DNA of 57,275 nt from Volvariella volvacea V23 (Eukaryota; Basidiomycota; Agaricomycetes; Agaricales; Pluteaceae), in NCBI GenBank assembly GCA_000349905.1, contig KB722758.1, positions 256,930 to 314,204 of the forward strand. The letters are read 5' to 3'. The translations under genes and the position numbers were made by a program. Positions 44,085-54,568 of the stretch are shown here, piece after piece (the first letter of the stretch is position 1; each line of letters opens with the position of its first letter). Under the pieces are notes generated by a model that was not told where the DNA came from, did not search any database, and saw only the letters and a list, made by a program, of their open reading frames with translations.

Positions 44085-44622
44085 ATATATTCTACGGATG
44101 CTCGGATTGAAAGCAATCTCGCACAGGGTATTAACCGGATATCATGTATATCCAAGCATAGACTTGTGTTTTTCGTCTCCACTTAGTCATATTTACCACG
44201 TAACTCAACGGATGAGGTCTATCTTGTATCAAAATGGAGTTCTAATTATACCGCATCTGATCCTATGCTGTTCACGGCGAAGCGATCTTTGGAAACATTA
44301 CAGTACAAGTGCTGAGTTAAGCCCCTATTCGACACGTGCCCATGGTTCCGAGAGCAACCATCCCGACGCGAAACTACTGTCTCCTTCTATGCCCGCTCAA
44401 CCCCGATGCCGTAACCGTAACTCGGATGGGCTATGGCCATCAGTAAACTGGTAATTCAGGGTGCTAGTTGGTGACCTTCACATGCCGGATATATACGTAG
44501 TTGCGTAAGTCAATCGGCGGTTCGACGCTCAGCGCCAGTACTCATACTCTCCGCAGCACTAGCCCTCCCCAGTTTCTCCAGTCCCACCACTTTGCTTGTT
44601 GTCTGGCCTCATGAGACACAGA
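44085..44622. other. Intergenic, no gene recognised
   Basis: About 540 bp. Holds the 3' flank of the RNase III-like gene and the promoter of GNAT copy 6. There are no motifs I can name. Confidence 0.3.
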
Positions 44623-45704
44623 ATGACGCAGTGCACTAACGGGCACAACCACCATTACCAACCAAACGCTAGATTCAAACTTCGTTATTTGCAGCCATCC
44701 GACGCTGCAAGTGTCCGTCAGTTAATTCTTCATGGGCTTATGGACGGTCGTAAGTCGTCAATTGATACTTGTTCTCTACAAGTGAAACTCATCCGGGTTC
44801 GCAATGTTCGACCAGCCGACTCTCCAGGTGACCTTGTGCTGCGCGGACAACCCTTCGAGCGTAAATCGTACTTGGCCTATTTCCTAGGTGGAATTGGAAC
44901 GTCTTTAGCTCTAACTCCTCGGCCTTCCTATTACCTGCTGTACTTTCAGCGACACACAGGCTTAGGTTCGGAATCACGATGGTTGTTAGGCTTGAGTCGG
45001 GTACCGCGGTTGTTCTCTGACTGGACATCGGGTTTGAGCCGGATATTGCCCTTATCATGGCCACTAGGCTCAGATTGGACGATTCGTCTTGGAGGGGCTG
45101 TGCTGGCTATCAGCTCAGCTGCGGCGTTCGTATGGTACCGGCGGTTGTTGCGCCAGATTCTTGCAATGTATAGGATGTCATTTTTGAAGGACGACGTGGA
45201 TCGTATCGTGGGTTATTATGGAATGAAAGAAGCTGTAGATAAGGAAGGGAGGAAGACGTGGGTTCCGAGGGGAGCATCTGGATTCTGGGTAGTTGAGGTC
45301 GAGAGTCAAAGCAATGGAGCAGGTGATGGGAACAATAGTGAGATTGTGGCCTGTCTTGGCTTGAGTGCGTCATTTCTTGTCTTAATGTCTGTGGTCCCTC
45401 TTCGCCAACTATTCTTCCCTGGTCAGATGTACGAGAAGACAACAAACAAGAAGGTGAACTCCGTCGACTGGTAGTTTCATCCTCTTGTCGAAGATCTGGT
45501 ATTGCGGGAATGTTACTCGACACCGTCAACGACCATGCGAGGAAAAATGGATTAACGTTACTCCGTCTGTCGACGAGTGAATTCCAACGTGCAGCCATGA
45601 GGTTGTATGAGAAGAGGGGGTGGGTTGTAGAGAAGACGAGGTTCGAAGGAGATTGGCTGTTCTATGTGAAGGTGTTCCATTATAGATTGAAGTTGGAAGG
45701 GTAG
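44623..45704 (+). CDS. Membrane-anchored GNAT acetyltransferase (NAT8-like), copy 6 (subtype B)
   Basis: Exons 44623-44749, 44816-45364, 45427-45704, with phase-1 introns at family positions. ATG 44623 is preferred over an ATG 12 bp upstream because copy 5 starts with the same MTQ..NG. Head: LRYLQPSDAASVRQLILHG. The hairpin opens with FERKSYLAYFLGGIGTSLAL and closes with LAISSAAAFVWYRRLL; between them is the long subtype B insert, here about 60 residues. Core: DVDRIVGYYGMKEA, SGFWVVEV, VACLGL, then GELRRLVVSSSCRRSGIAGML and AAMRLYEKRGWVVE. One family position differs: the usual Gly before intron 2 is made Asn by the A at the exon end. Intact frame throughout. It pairs with copy 5 at 32099. 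Confidence 0.85.
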
Positions 45705-46841
45705 AGGTATATCTGGGCGAGTGTTGAAAGCCTGAAATAGTATTCATATTTACATGGTCACCTTTTAGAGTAATAGACTTCTCGTTTTTCCGATGGGCTC
45801 GGTAAAAATTCCTAATATGCACACCACGTAAAACAGGACTCCCACTCACCAAGGGCCTTCGAGTTCGATCCCATTTTACTTACTGTACAACAGCTGTACC
45901 CCAATTGTCCCAATTCAAACACACAGTAATCTTATCACCGGAAGAAATGGCTATCCAACCACTTCATCCATGAGGCACCGCGGTTGGGTGGTGAGTCATG
46001 TCGCCTCCGCTTGCGGCTCCTTTATCCTATGAAGTCCTACTACTAATTTTCCTGTCAGGGCTCATAAGACCCCCTGACATAAACGCCCGACATTCAGATG
46101 TCCATCTAGCGTCTACATACCATCAACAGATGCCCACCAAGCATCTTCATTATTCCCTTTCTCCCTTTTCTTTTCCATCTTTCACCACATTCTCTCTATT
46201 ATATCTTCAATACATAATATGTGTTACCCTATCTCCCTCTTACACACCACCATTACCTACACACATCTGTTCATCCATACCCTACACCCACATCTACAAT
46301 CCCCATTCCCATCTTACCCATCTCCATCCTCCACATATGGTATACCCTTTGTTCTTTATTGCATCCAATGATTTGATCTTGCTCTAGATGAACATGTGTT
46401 GAGTCAGAAGATCAGCTATGATTTCATATGACTCCATCCCCTTCCCACATTGACTGTGCATGACACAGGCTTACATGTACATGCCAACCCAGCTTATGTG
46501 TCCCCTGGTCTGTGTGCTACACTCTTTGCTCAGGACTCCCACTTTGTTACTTTCATTCTTACCTCCCCACTTCTCTTCACCCAAGAGATTATATCCTTTT
46601 ATTTATCTTTATTTATCTTTGAGTAGTATATATACCATACTGCTCTTGCCACCTATTCCCTAGCTTTAAAGATTCTTCACTTGGGAATAGGTAAGCAACT
46701 ACGAGCTAGCCTCTTCTTTCCACACCTTTACTTATATTTCTTCACTTGGAAATAGAATCTGAGTATTTGCTTTTTCTTCAACATTTCCCCATCTCATCAA
46801 AGATAACTACAGCAACTATTCCTGCACCATCTTGTCTTGTA
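45705..46841. other. Long pyrimidine-rich spacer with inverted repeats
   Basis: From about 46100 to 46750 the plus strand is strongly C/T/A-rich with few G. It contains an 8-bp inverted repeat TGTCAGGG/CCCTGACA (46053-46060, 46072-46079), a 10-bp inverted repeat acctattccc/gggaataggt (46651-46660, 46683-46692), tatatata near 46628, and a repeated ttcttcacttgg word (about 46672 and 46740). It precedes the damaged GNAT copy 7. No gene is supported. Confidence 0.45.
46651..46692. repeat. 10-bp inverted repeat
   Basis: Arms acctattccc (46651-46660) and gggaataggt (46683-46692), with a 22-nt loop. The right arm lies within ttcttcacttgg(g/a)aatag, a word seen again at about 46740-46756. It may be a hairpin or a factor site. 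Confidence 0.4.
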
Positions 46842-47782
46842 ATGATGCACATTGTTGATAGAAGTCAACAGTCTACTGATTATTCAAGTAATCCCCACTT
46901 TCAACTACAGTGCTTTCACAGGTTGGACACACCAGCCATCAATAAACTCTTTCTCCATGGAGTGGTATACAGGTGTACATCTTCATTTCCTTTTACAGGT
47001 CACTTATACTGACAGGGATACAAACTCACTTTAGCAAACTCCCCTTGCAACATGGCACTCCACAAGAACCTCACAGATCCCAAATCCATTGTAGCCTACT
47101 TCCTCATTGGTGCCGGTGCACTTTCAATATTTTCACCTCCAACAACCAACTGCTTTTTGTACCGAATTGGAGGGGCAGTTTTGTCTCTTGGCTCTTCTGC
47201 GCTATTTCTGTGGTACAGATGTTGGATGGTTCATGGGTTCTTGGGTTACTGCAACGAAAGCTTGAAGGATGATATGGGGGATATCGCGGGAAGGTATGGA
47301 TTGAAAGAGGTCGGGAATAAGGATAACAAAATTGGTATGAGCTTGGATTGTGTTCCTATTGGTCCGGCTGGATTTTGTGTCGTGGAAAGGGAATTGGACG
47401 GGGAGGGAATAAGTGACAGTGAGATTGTTGGATGTGTCGGTCTAGGTGCGTATAACTCCGCATTCGTGAGGTGGTGTCCTTACCGACAATACTATATTTC
47501 AAAAGACGTACCAGGAGGCCAGGGAAGTCACGAGGGAGAATTACGTCGAATGGTAGTCTCCTCTTCCATTCGCCGAATGGGGATTGAGCAACGCTGCTTA
47601 ACGCCGTGGAGAATCACGCCCAGCAAAGTGGATTGAAGTCAATTCATCTGTCAACGATTATATATCAGCCAGCTGCTAGGCGCCTGTACGAGAAATTTGC
47701 TTGGGAGTTTGAAAGCGTGAGGTTAGAAGGGGATATATTGTTCCGAGTGCCTCTGTATCGATATAGAAAGGTCTTATTGTAA
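46842..47782 (+). pseudogene. Membrane-anchored GNAT acetyltransferase (NAT8-like), copy 7 (subtype A), frameshifted
   Basis: Relative of copy 4. Head: LQCFHRLDTPAINKLFLHG. Exon 2 has NSPCNMALHKNLTDPKS (NSPCN is shared only with copy 4), hairpin AYFLIGAGALSIF and YRIGGAVLSLGSSALFLWY, then DDMGDIAGRYGLKEV, IGPAGFCVVER (Trp to Cys) and VGCVGLG. Exon 3 reads GELRRMVVSSSIRRMGI, then the frame breaks at about 47587: one base is missing in ggattgagcaa relative to the family. It stops at 47634-47636, while the next frame continues unharmed as QPAARRLYEKFAWEFE to KVLL at 47782. Intron 1 is also odd: GGT|GTACAT in place of GGAC|GTA(C/A)GT. A young pseudogene is likely; a base-calling error at one site is the alternative. 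Confidence 0.75.
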
Positions 47783-48154
47783 TCACAAGTCAGATGCACC
47801 TGTACTTTGAGCACAAGGTGAGGGATTATCCCCTGCATACACTCAGCTAGGCGCTAAGAGACCTATGTGCTCCAGTGATAATTGTAGTGCCATCCAGTTT
47901 CTGGTGGGTCTCTGCATTTTGGATACCCTCAAGGCACACACATTAAAACGACTATTACCGGGGCGCCACTGACAGTTCTTGAAAATTGAAGCCATGGGTC
48001 TCTTCGTCAAAGACGTCAAGCTGTAGGCGATCACCTTGTCACTTGCTCAGATAAATTGAATGTCTTCTTGAATTTGAAGACTTGAGTAAAATCAGAGCAA
48101 GCTTAGTATGGAGCACAAGCAAGAGATACTACATTAGCTCGGTTGCATTTGGAC
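47783..48154. other. Intergenic
   Basis: About 370 bp between the GNAT pseudogene and the third F-box gene. No ORF or element is recognised. Confidence 0.3.
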
Positions 48155-49852
48155 ATGATTCACGGGATTTCGGCAATTCCCCGGGCCGCAGCAACTTGCT
48201 CCCCAACCTGTATCCTCATGCCACGTTTTCATGCACAGGCAGAGATCGCGGACATCGACGCTGAAATATTTGCACTGGAGGCAAAGTTACTCGACCTGAG
48301 GCGACGTCGAAATGCGTTGATTCCCTTCTCGTCAATTCCCTCAGAGCTCATCAACAAGATTTTCACTTTCGTCGTAAATGACGCCATTGCTGTTGCCCAA
48401 CACAGCATCAATGAAGACTTCAACAACACAAATCCTCTAGAGGTGTTTTCCTGGCTTCCTATCACTCACTGCTGCGTGCGGTGGAGGAAAGCGGCATTAG
48501 ATTGTTCGACCCTATGGACCCATATCTGGACCACGAATTTAGGATTGTTCAAAACCTTCATACAGCGCTCTCATCAGCAACCACTCCACGTTGATACATG
48601 GTCAGGCCGAATAAGGGATACGGAATACAGCGAAATGTTTCGTCTCGTCGCCACCAACTTGCATAGGGTTCGCTCACTCCACATGCGACCACGATACACC
48701 AGAGAGAGACTCCTTTGGCTGCGAAATATACCTGCACCTCAACTAGAGGTTCTCAGGTACTCTCATACCGGACTCGATCCAATTAGGATCCCAACCCAAC
48801 CTGTGCAACCCTATGTCATGCCGAAACTCCGACGACTGCAAATGGTGGAATGTTCAAGGGACGAGTGGGGCGCCCTTCTTCCGTTGTGCCTTCCAGCCGT
48901 CACAGACATAATCCTCGAGGATATCCACCCCAACGACGAATTGAACATACTGAATCGCTGTCAAGCAGTTCGCCGTCTCTCGCTTACAGGGGGATGGGCC
49001 GACTTGACGCAGCCTATGTCAATCGCATTGATGGATCTTCAATGCTTCAAGTTCTCGGATTCACACTGGTCGTTACTCAATCACCTGGCATTCCCCTCAG
49101 TTCGGGACATGCACATCGATATTGCCATTGCACCTCATAATATAGAGGATGCCAATTTAGCTATTTCCAGGTTAATACAAGGGATGAGCTTTGTTAACAT
49201 CAGCGCCAGCAACCCACCACGTCATCTCTCCACTACTTACGACCTCTTCAAGCTAGAAATTGTAGCAAGAGGTTCAATGGATCAACACCACATAGTATTC
49301 ACCATCTGTGATTCGAGGAGTTCCACGTTTAATCCCTCCAACCACGGCCACTTCTTGAGAAGCTTTATTCGGCTCGCTGAAGCGCTGAAGATTGGAATTC
49401 AGTCCATCGACGCGCAGGGGGACGACCTGAGGCGCAACCACCTTGGTGCATTCCTCCGCTTCTTCAGACAGCACAGGCATCTCTCCACGATTCGCATCCA
49501 TAGCAGGTATGGTTTTGAGGACCTCCTTGCGCTCTCAGATACGGATAACCCTGCATGCATGGGCACCCGAATCACCCAAATGTGCCGCTGTACGCATTGC
49601 CATAGAACGCGGGTGGCGTCTTTTGCTGGCCTGCGAACGCTTCAAGTTGTCTTGTACAGGACAGATGAGCAGACTCCGTTCAGCAGTGTAAGTTGGTTTG
49701 AAGTTTTTGTTAGATGGCTTGAAGAACGGAAAGAAGTTGGTTTGGGTTTAGACACTGTTATACTGCGCCCCATACGTAGTAAAGTTGACCAGGCAGATCT
49801 CAGTAAGCTGAGGGAAGTCGTGACTAATGTCATTGTGGAAGATCAATGTTGA
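48155..49852 (+). CDS. F-box protein, third copy
   Basis: Single-exon frame of about 565 residues. Coiled coil AEIADIDAEIFALEAKLLDL followed by RRRRNALIPFSSIPSELINK (F-box), CCVRWRKAALDCSTLWTHI as its second half, then leucine-rich stretches (MPKLRRLQMVECSRDEW, CQAVRRLSLTGGWADL). A Cys/His-rich patch TQMCRCTHCHR lies near residue 475, similar in place to the Cys patch of the F-box gene at 19457. Start uncertain: ATG at 48155 gives 23 extra residues of low complexity (IPRAAATCSPTC) before the next Met; a start near 48221, or a small upstream intron ending in tgcacag at about 48239, is also possible. SCF adaptor role by family. Confidence 0.8.
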   Translation: MIHGISAIPRAAATCSPTCILMPRFHAQAEIADIDAEIFALEAKLLDLRRRRNALIPFSSIPSELINKIFTFVVNDAIAVAQHSINEDFNNTNPLEVFSWLPITHCCVRWRKAALDCSTLWTHIWTTNLGLFKTFIQRSHQQPLHVDTWSGRIRDTEYSEMFRLVATNLHRVRSLHMRPRYTRERLLWLRNIPAPQLEVLRYSHTGLDPIRIPTQPVQPYVMPKLRRLQMVECSRDEWGALLPLCLPAVTDIILEDIHPNDELNILNRCQAVRRLSLTGGWADLTQPMSIALMDLQCFKFSDSHWSLLNHLAFPSVRDMHIDIAIAPHNIEDANLAISRLIQGMSFVNISASNPPRHLSTTYDLFKLEIVARGSMDQHHIVFTICDSRSSTFNPSNHGHFLRSFIRLAEALKIGIQSIDAQGDDLRRNHLGAFLRFFRQHRHLSTIRIHSRYGFEDLLALSDTDNPACMGTRITQMCRCTHCHRTRVASFAGLRTLQVVLYRTDEQTPFSSVSWFEVFVRWLEERKEVGLGLDTVILRPIRSKVDQADLSKLREVVTNVIVEDQC

Positions 49853-50173
49853 TATATCGTATAATTCAATGTTTACGGAAACTAGTAGATTGCGGGGTCG
49901 CTGTACCCCTGTAACGTCGAACAAGGCAACGGAACGCATGCTAATTCGTGGGCCTCAGCGGCCTCTTCGCTTCAGGTTTTGAGCCTAAAACTGTGACCGT
50001 ATTAAGAGGAATTTGTTTGACGAAACCAGCTGTCTTTGAGAATATGAGAGTGAATTGAGAACAGGAGGCGTTGCATTCCGGACAAGACAACAAATAGAAA
50101 ATGAGCAAGGCTGAAGTATCCGTACTGTACATAGGAGAGAGGCTTAATCCTATTGGTCCTGTAAGTCCCATTT
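49853..50173. other. Convergent intergenic region
   Basis: About 320 bp of 3' flanks between the F-box and P450 genes. Nothing else is seen. Confidence 0.3.
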
Positions 50174-52478
50174 TTATTCATAAAAATACTCGTATCCCTC
50201 CGTGCTTTGAATAACGGCAATTGCTTTCTCTGAACGTGGTGTGAACTTGCACTTGAACGGGAGGGGGGAACTGGGATCAAATAGTCGCCATCAGTTCCCA
50301 TAGCCGATATTACATTTGAATGAAACAAATAGACGCACGACATAGATGTAGATGTCCACTTCATGGGTGGTTCTATTATGTTCCCTTCCTCGTCGAGTGG
50401 CTTGGATATATCAAATAGGGTGATGAGGCACGCAATCGTCATCCAGGTCGACAACAGCGCGAAATGCCGCCTAGGACATATCCTGTGGATACTAAGGTTA
50501 CCAGGTACACGAAGTACGATCGTCAAAATTACCTTCTACCAAAGCCAAAGATAATTCGTTCAGGATCTTGGATCTCCTTGTTCAGTTTACCGTTCTTCAA
50601 AAACCGTTCGGGGTTGAATATATTGGGATTCGGGTAAGTGTCCTCATCGTGGAACATAGCCCTGCCCGGTATAAGCGCCAGACTTCAACCAGAATAGGTA
50701 CGTACCAAATATTCGTGAACACCACCGAGTTCGCCGGGATGCTGCAGCCTTTATATATATCCTCAACTTCGATGCAATGCGGAACGCCTAATCGCAGTCC
50801 CAGTTGAGTTGAAATGTGTGGATAGATGGCCAACTCACCTAAAGGGAGAACTGGAGACCATCTAAAAATCTCTTTGACGACTGCTGTCAAATACGGTAGT
50901 GACTCTTTGTCGTCGAATGCTGGTAAATTCCCTGGCTTGACGACAGCATCTATCTCGGTCTGTGCTTTCTTTAATACGTCAGGATAGGCAATAAGAGCTA
51001 GTATTCCATTTAAAATTGCGATGACTGTCTGAAGCATCGTAAGCCTGGCAGAACAAAGAAACGAAAATGAACTCACTGTATCGCTCCCAGCTTTTGGTGC
51101 GAGCAGTAAGTTAGAGGCCGTTTTACCCAGTATAGGATTAGTAATCTTACCGGAAGACATAGTCCCCGCGACCTCTTTAATAACATTCTCTTTTTCTTTC
51201 ATGTCATCACCCTCCCCGATGTTCCTCAGTCCATCAGAAACAAGGGAGTTGATTCCCTTCCCAGCGAGCTAGACGGAACTATTAAACAGGTCCCATATTA
51301 CGAAAAGGCACATACAATGTCGTCCCTCACCACCTGATATGGAACCTCAAGAAGATCGGTGGCGTATTGCCTCCATTCCTTGGCCAAACGCTGGAATTCC
51401 GCAAATGGTACCCATGCCGGAACGTGCTTGATGGAAGGGTATCGACTAGGAAACGACCTGGTATAAAAGCTTGGTTTACGGTTGCCATTGCTCTTTCTTC
51501 CAATTCAACAATTGGATCGTCCTTGGGCTGTGCTTGAATTCCATAGGTAATGAGAAGAACAGCTTCAGCGGTCATACTCATTCGTTGTGTCAGCTTGACA
51601 GTCTAACTCGATGGGTTCATTAACTCACTGTCGAATGTATTGACTGAATCTGTCTGGTTGAGTAAGGAGGTTGCGCATTAGCGTATGAGGATATGGGGCT
51701 TGAATTTCACCACGGCGTTGGAGTTGAAGGATTGGTGCATAAATTTACGATGTGTTCGCCTTGGATCAAGCACGCTAAGGACCTTGATGACATGAAGAAG
51801 GAAAGTTTGTGACGAACCAAGACGCCCCTTAGAAAAGGACAGTTGATAAATAGGTTGGAAGGCTTGAGTGATACGTACCATAAGTCATGAGGGTAAAGGA
51901 GAAGCTCCATCCCATAAGCTCGGAAAGCATAGTAAATCGAGGTCTGCACAAAGTCGACCGAGGTCAGTGCATCTTTGGTCTTTGTTGGTGTGTATACTCG
52001 CCGACTAGAGTATATTGCGGAGCGACGCTCAAGTAGTTCCTCGGCTGCGGCAACAGAATTAAGTACTACCATGCTCTTTCCAGCGAGGTTAAGATACAGG
52101 ATATCAGGATCTACAATTTCTGAGATGCTATGATAGTCGAGACTGGATGAGCACGTACCATAAATTCTGGCCCACGACTTGTAAGTTACCCATTCGTAGC
52201 TCTTAGGTAGGTCTCGGATGTTACCAATAAGGATATTTCCCCTAGGACCTGGTGGTCTAGGTAAGCCGCGGGAGCGGCTGCGAAGAAAGTACAGAAAGCA
52301 AAGAAGGAGGGTGAATAGAAGAGATTCTACGATCACTTGCCGCGCTGTTTCTTTTGTACAAGTTCCCCGATTACCCAATATAGGCCGTGATTCCCTTGCA
52401 GTGAGAGAGTTCACACAAATATGGCTGATGAGTAGCACAAATTAGTCAATGGGATCTTCACCATTCGGACCGTGGCAT
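50174..52478 (-). CDS. Cytochrome P450 monooxygenase, altered heme motif
   Basis: Multi-exon gene. A membrane anchor (IVESLLFTLLLCFLYFLRSR) and hinge LPRPPGPRGN open the protein. Then LLERRSAIYSSR, THRKFMHQSF (C-helix area), AGSDT (I-helix), KEIFRWSP (ExxR, K-helix), NPERFL, and the heme loop FGFGRRICPRRHFALLST. The Cys ligand is present, but the near-invariant Gly after it (CxG) is Arg, one base from Gly. The fit with basidiomycete P450s related to O-methylsterigmatocystin oxidoreductase (CYP64-like) is good. The start is a guess: a 17-nt first exon (ATG at 52478) joined to 52394 restores the frame, which otherwise has no ATG. One junction (about 52001) needs a GC donor. The C-terminus is ...EGYEYFYE. 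Either a working enzyme with changed loop or an early pseudogene; substrate unknown. Confidence 0.75.
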
Positions 52479-53424
52479 GATTTCAACATACGCTGACTCA
52501 AAATATCCACGCATAATCATTTCCCGTCAAATCAAAGTACCCCGCGTGCTCCTGGGTACGTCAAACGCAGCTTGGTGGGCAGTAAAGCAACTTCCAGCTA
52601 ATAGGCGACGTTGATTAGAGTACCAAGTCTATCTTGATGAAGTCGTCTGTCAGTCTCATAAAAACGATGAAGTGCAGTAGTAATGAGAGTTGAGGACTCA
52701 GCGGATAACAGAAGGAGTAAGGAAGTTGGGAGTTGCTATCAGCAATGCCGTAAATCAACACCAAGCCAAGGGGACATGAGGAAACCTCATGATGTTCAAG
52801 GGTTAACCGAATACGCACTTTCCTAATAGACCTCGTCCCTCGTCCCTTGAATGCCAAAGATAGCAAATGAATGATGTTACTGAGCCCAAGCACGAGATGG
52901 CATTGAAAATTGAACTGGAGCCATTCTGCTCGATCCGCGAGTTAGTGATTGAGAAGGGTTTATTTTGGCACTAGCAATCGTCTCGGCATCTTGTGGTTCG
53001 GCCGCTTCTGAAGTGCTTAATGTAGTGATCGCTTTCGGTATAATCATGTCGATGCCTGGTAATAAATGTTATTCCTTGTCCAGCGGTTAGTCATTTCATG
53101 CTTTGTGGTAAGACTTCTGCATGCTCAAATGATGTGCATTAGGATATGCTCAGGGCAACATATTTCCAACCAAACTCATGATCAAAGTATTCAAACAGCA
53201 CGTTGCCTCGCCGGAGCCCACACCCACGGTCTCAAAAAACAATTCAATAGCTTAAACCAGGAAAAGGATACTACTGTATATTATGATTAATGAAGTCTTT
53301 GCCGTTGAGTAGATAGGAAATAAAATAATCGAGTGGCCATATTAAGTAAATGCATTTCACAGGACACAAAAGCTTAAAGTAGTCAGGATAACATATTTTT
53401 ATTTCTTCCCCACAACTTCCAGCT
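52479..53424. other. Intergenic, no gene recognised
   Basis: Nearly 950 bp, with short frames only (for example 52615-52893). It holds the 5' flank of the P450 gene and the 3' flank of the metalloprotease gene. Confidence 0.35.
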
Positions 53425-54568
53425 TCAGAGACCTCTATACGTAGAAAGCATAGATAGAGCTCGGGAAGCTTGACCCGCAGTGAACTGGTTCATGCACGAA
53501 TCGTCACTGTAATCCATAAAGTTGTCTGTAGAGTTGTGTGTTGATTCGAATACGTCTCATCAAACCGTACGATTGAGACTTACGGATAGGGTCAACTCCT
53601 CCTCCAGGACAGGTGTCCCTCCCAACGGGACACCCAAACGCAGGTTCTGCCTCAGCAGGAGTATCATCAACGTAGTCACCGGGAGCGGTGCAGCCGCCTT
53701 GGAAGGTATGATACAACCCCACCCAATGCCCGACTTCATGAGTTAAAGTCTACAATATAGCGTTATTACGCATATCGTGGATGCATTGTCGTGTAAGTTC
53801 GTTCATACCTGGCCTAAGTCATATGGTACAGCAGTGCCGCCTGGGAGGGTGGAGTGTCGAATGACTGCACGTAAGGTGTGAGCAACATGAATTGGGAAAA
53901 CATTTATTCAAAGCGGACATACCAACACCGTCGGCTTTGTTAGCACTAGAGTGGTCCCACGGGAAGGTAGCATACCCTAGTAGAGTACTAGTGCTCGAAC
54001 TTCTAAAGCTGTAGTCCTTATGCATGAGTTATACGAGTTTCATTTAATCAAATATGGTGCTCACCCGACGGTGTAGACATTCAGATCCGCCCTTCCACCT
54101 GCACGAAGTTGGTTTTTCATTTCTGTCTCGTAATAGGCCCCTGGATATATCCAGTTGAACCAGTCATAGTTTATAGTCCGAGTGGTGTTCCTCAATACGA
54201 ATCTGATCCCTGTCGAAGCAAAAGCCCTGTTCAAAACGGTCATCTGTTGTGTGATTTGGCTGGTTCTGCAGAATAATCTTGAGATCAGGGCAACTATTCA
54301 CGAAATAGAGATTGAGAGTGGCATACGGGATGTAGCCGTTGGCAGTAGTATTATCCTCTGAGACGACATGAAAATGGACGCTGATGGTAGGCGCAGCAAA
54401 ACTGGGAGGAACTTGGTTGTCGTGGAAATGAGTCTCTGCAGCGAGAACTTGTTCATCGGTGATAGTGGTTCCGCATAGGCTGCTGCCCCTAGCTGGCAAG
54501 GGCTCGCCGAGCACGACATGGAACGCAGTCAAGAGGAAGACGAGCCCAAATGTCGTTGGCCTGAACAT
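53425..54568 (-). CDS. Secreted M43B (pappalysin-like) zinc metalloprotease
   Basis: Multi-exon gene, about 285 residues. Signal peptide [21 protein letters not shown]. Pro-region with [10 protein letters not shown]. Catalytic domain: [75 protein letters not shown] (zinc motif HExxHxxGxxH complete), [28 protein letters not shown], and the Met-turn [16 protein letters not shown]. Known: M43B fungal proteases are extracellular endopeptidases. All junctions are in frame. Paired cysteines around the active site match the family. ATG at 54568 begins the signal peptide, with a minus-strand TATA box 90 bp upstream. Likely role: protein degradation for nutrition or host interaction; target unknown. 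Confidence 0.9.

Noticed and set aside
45998..46387. 129-codon plus-strand ORF
   Set aside because: Composition (Ser, Pro, His, Tyr, Leu) simply reflects the pyrimidine-rich tract; no domain.
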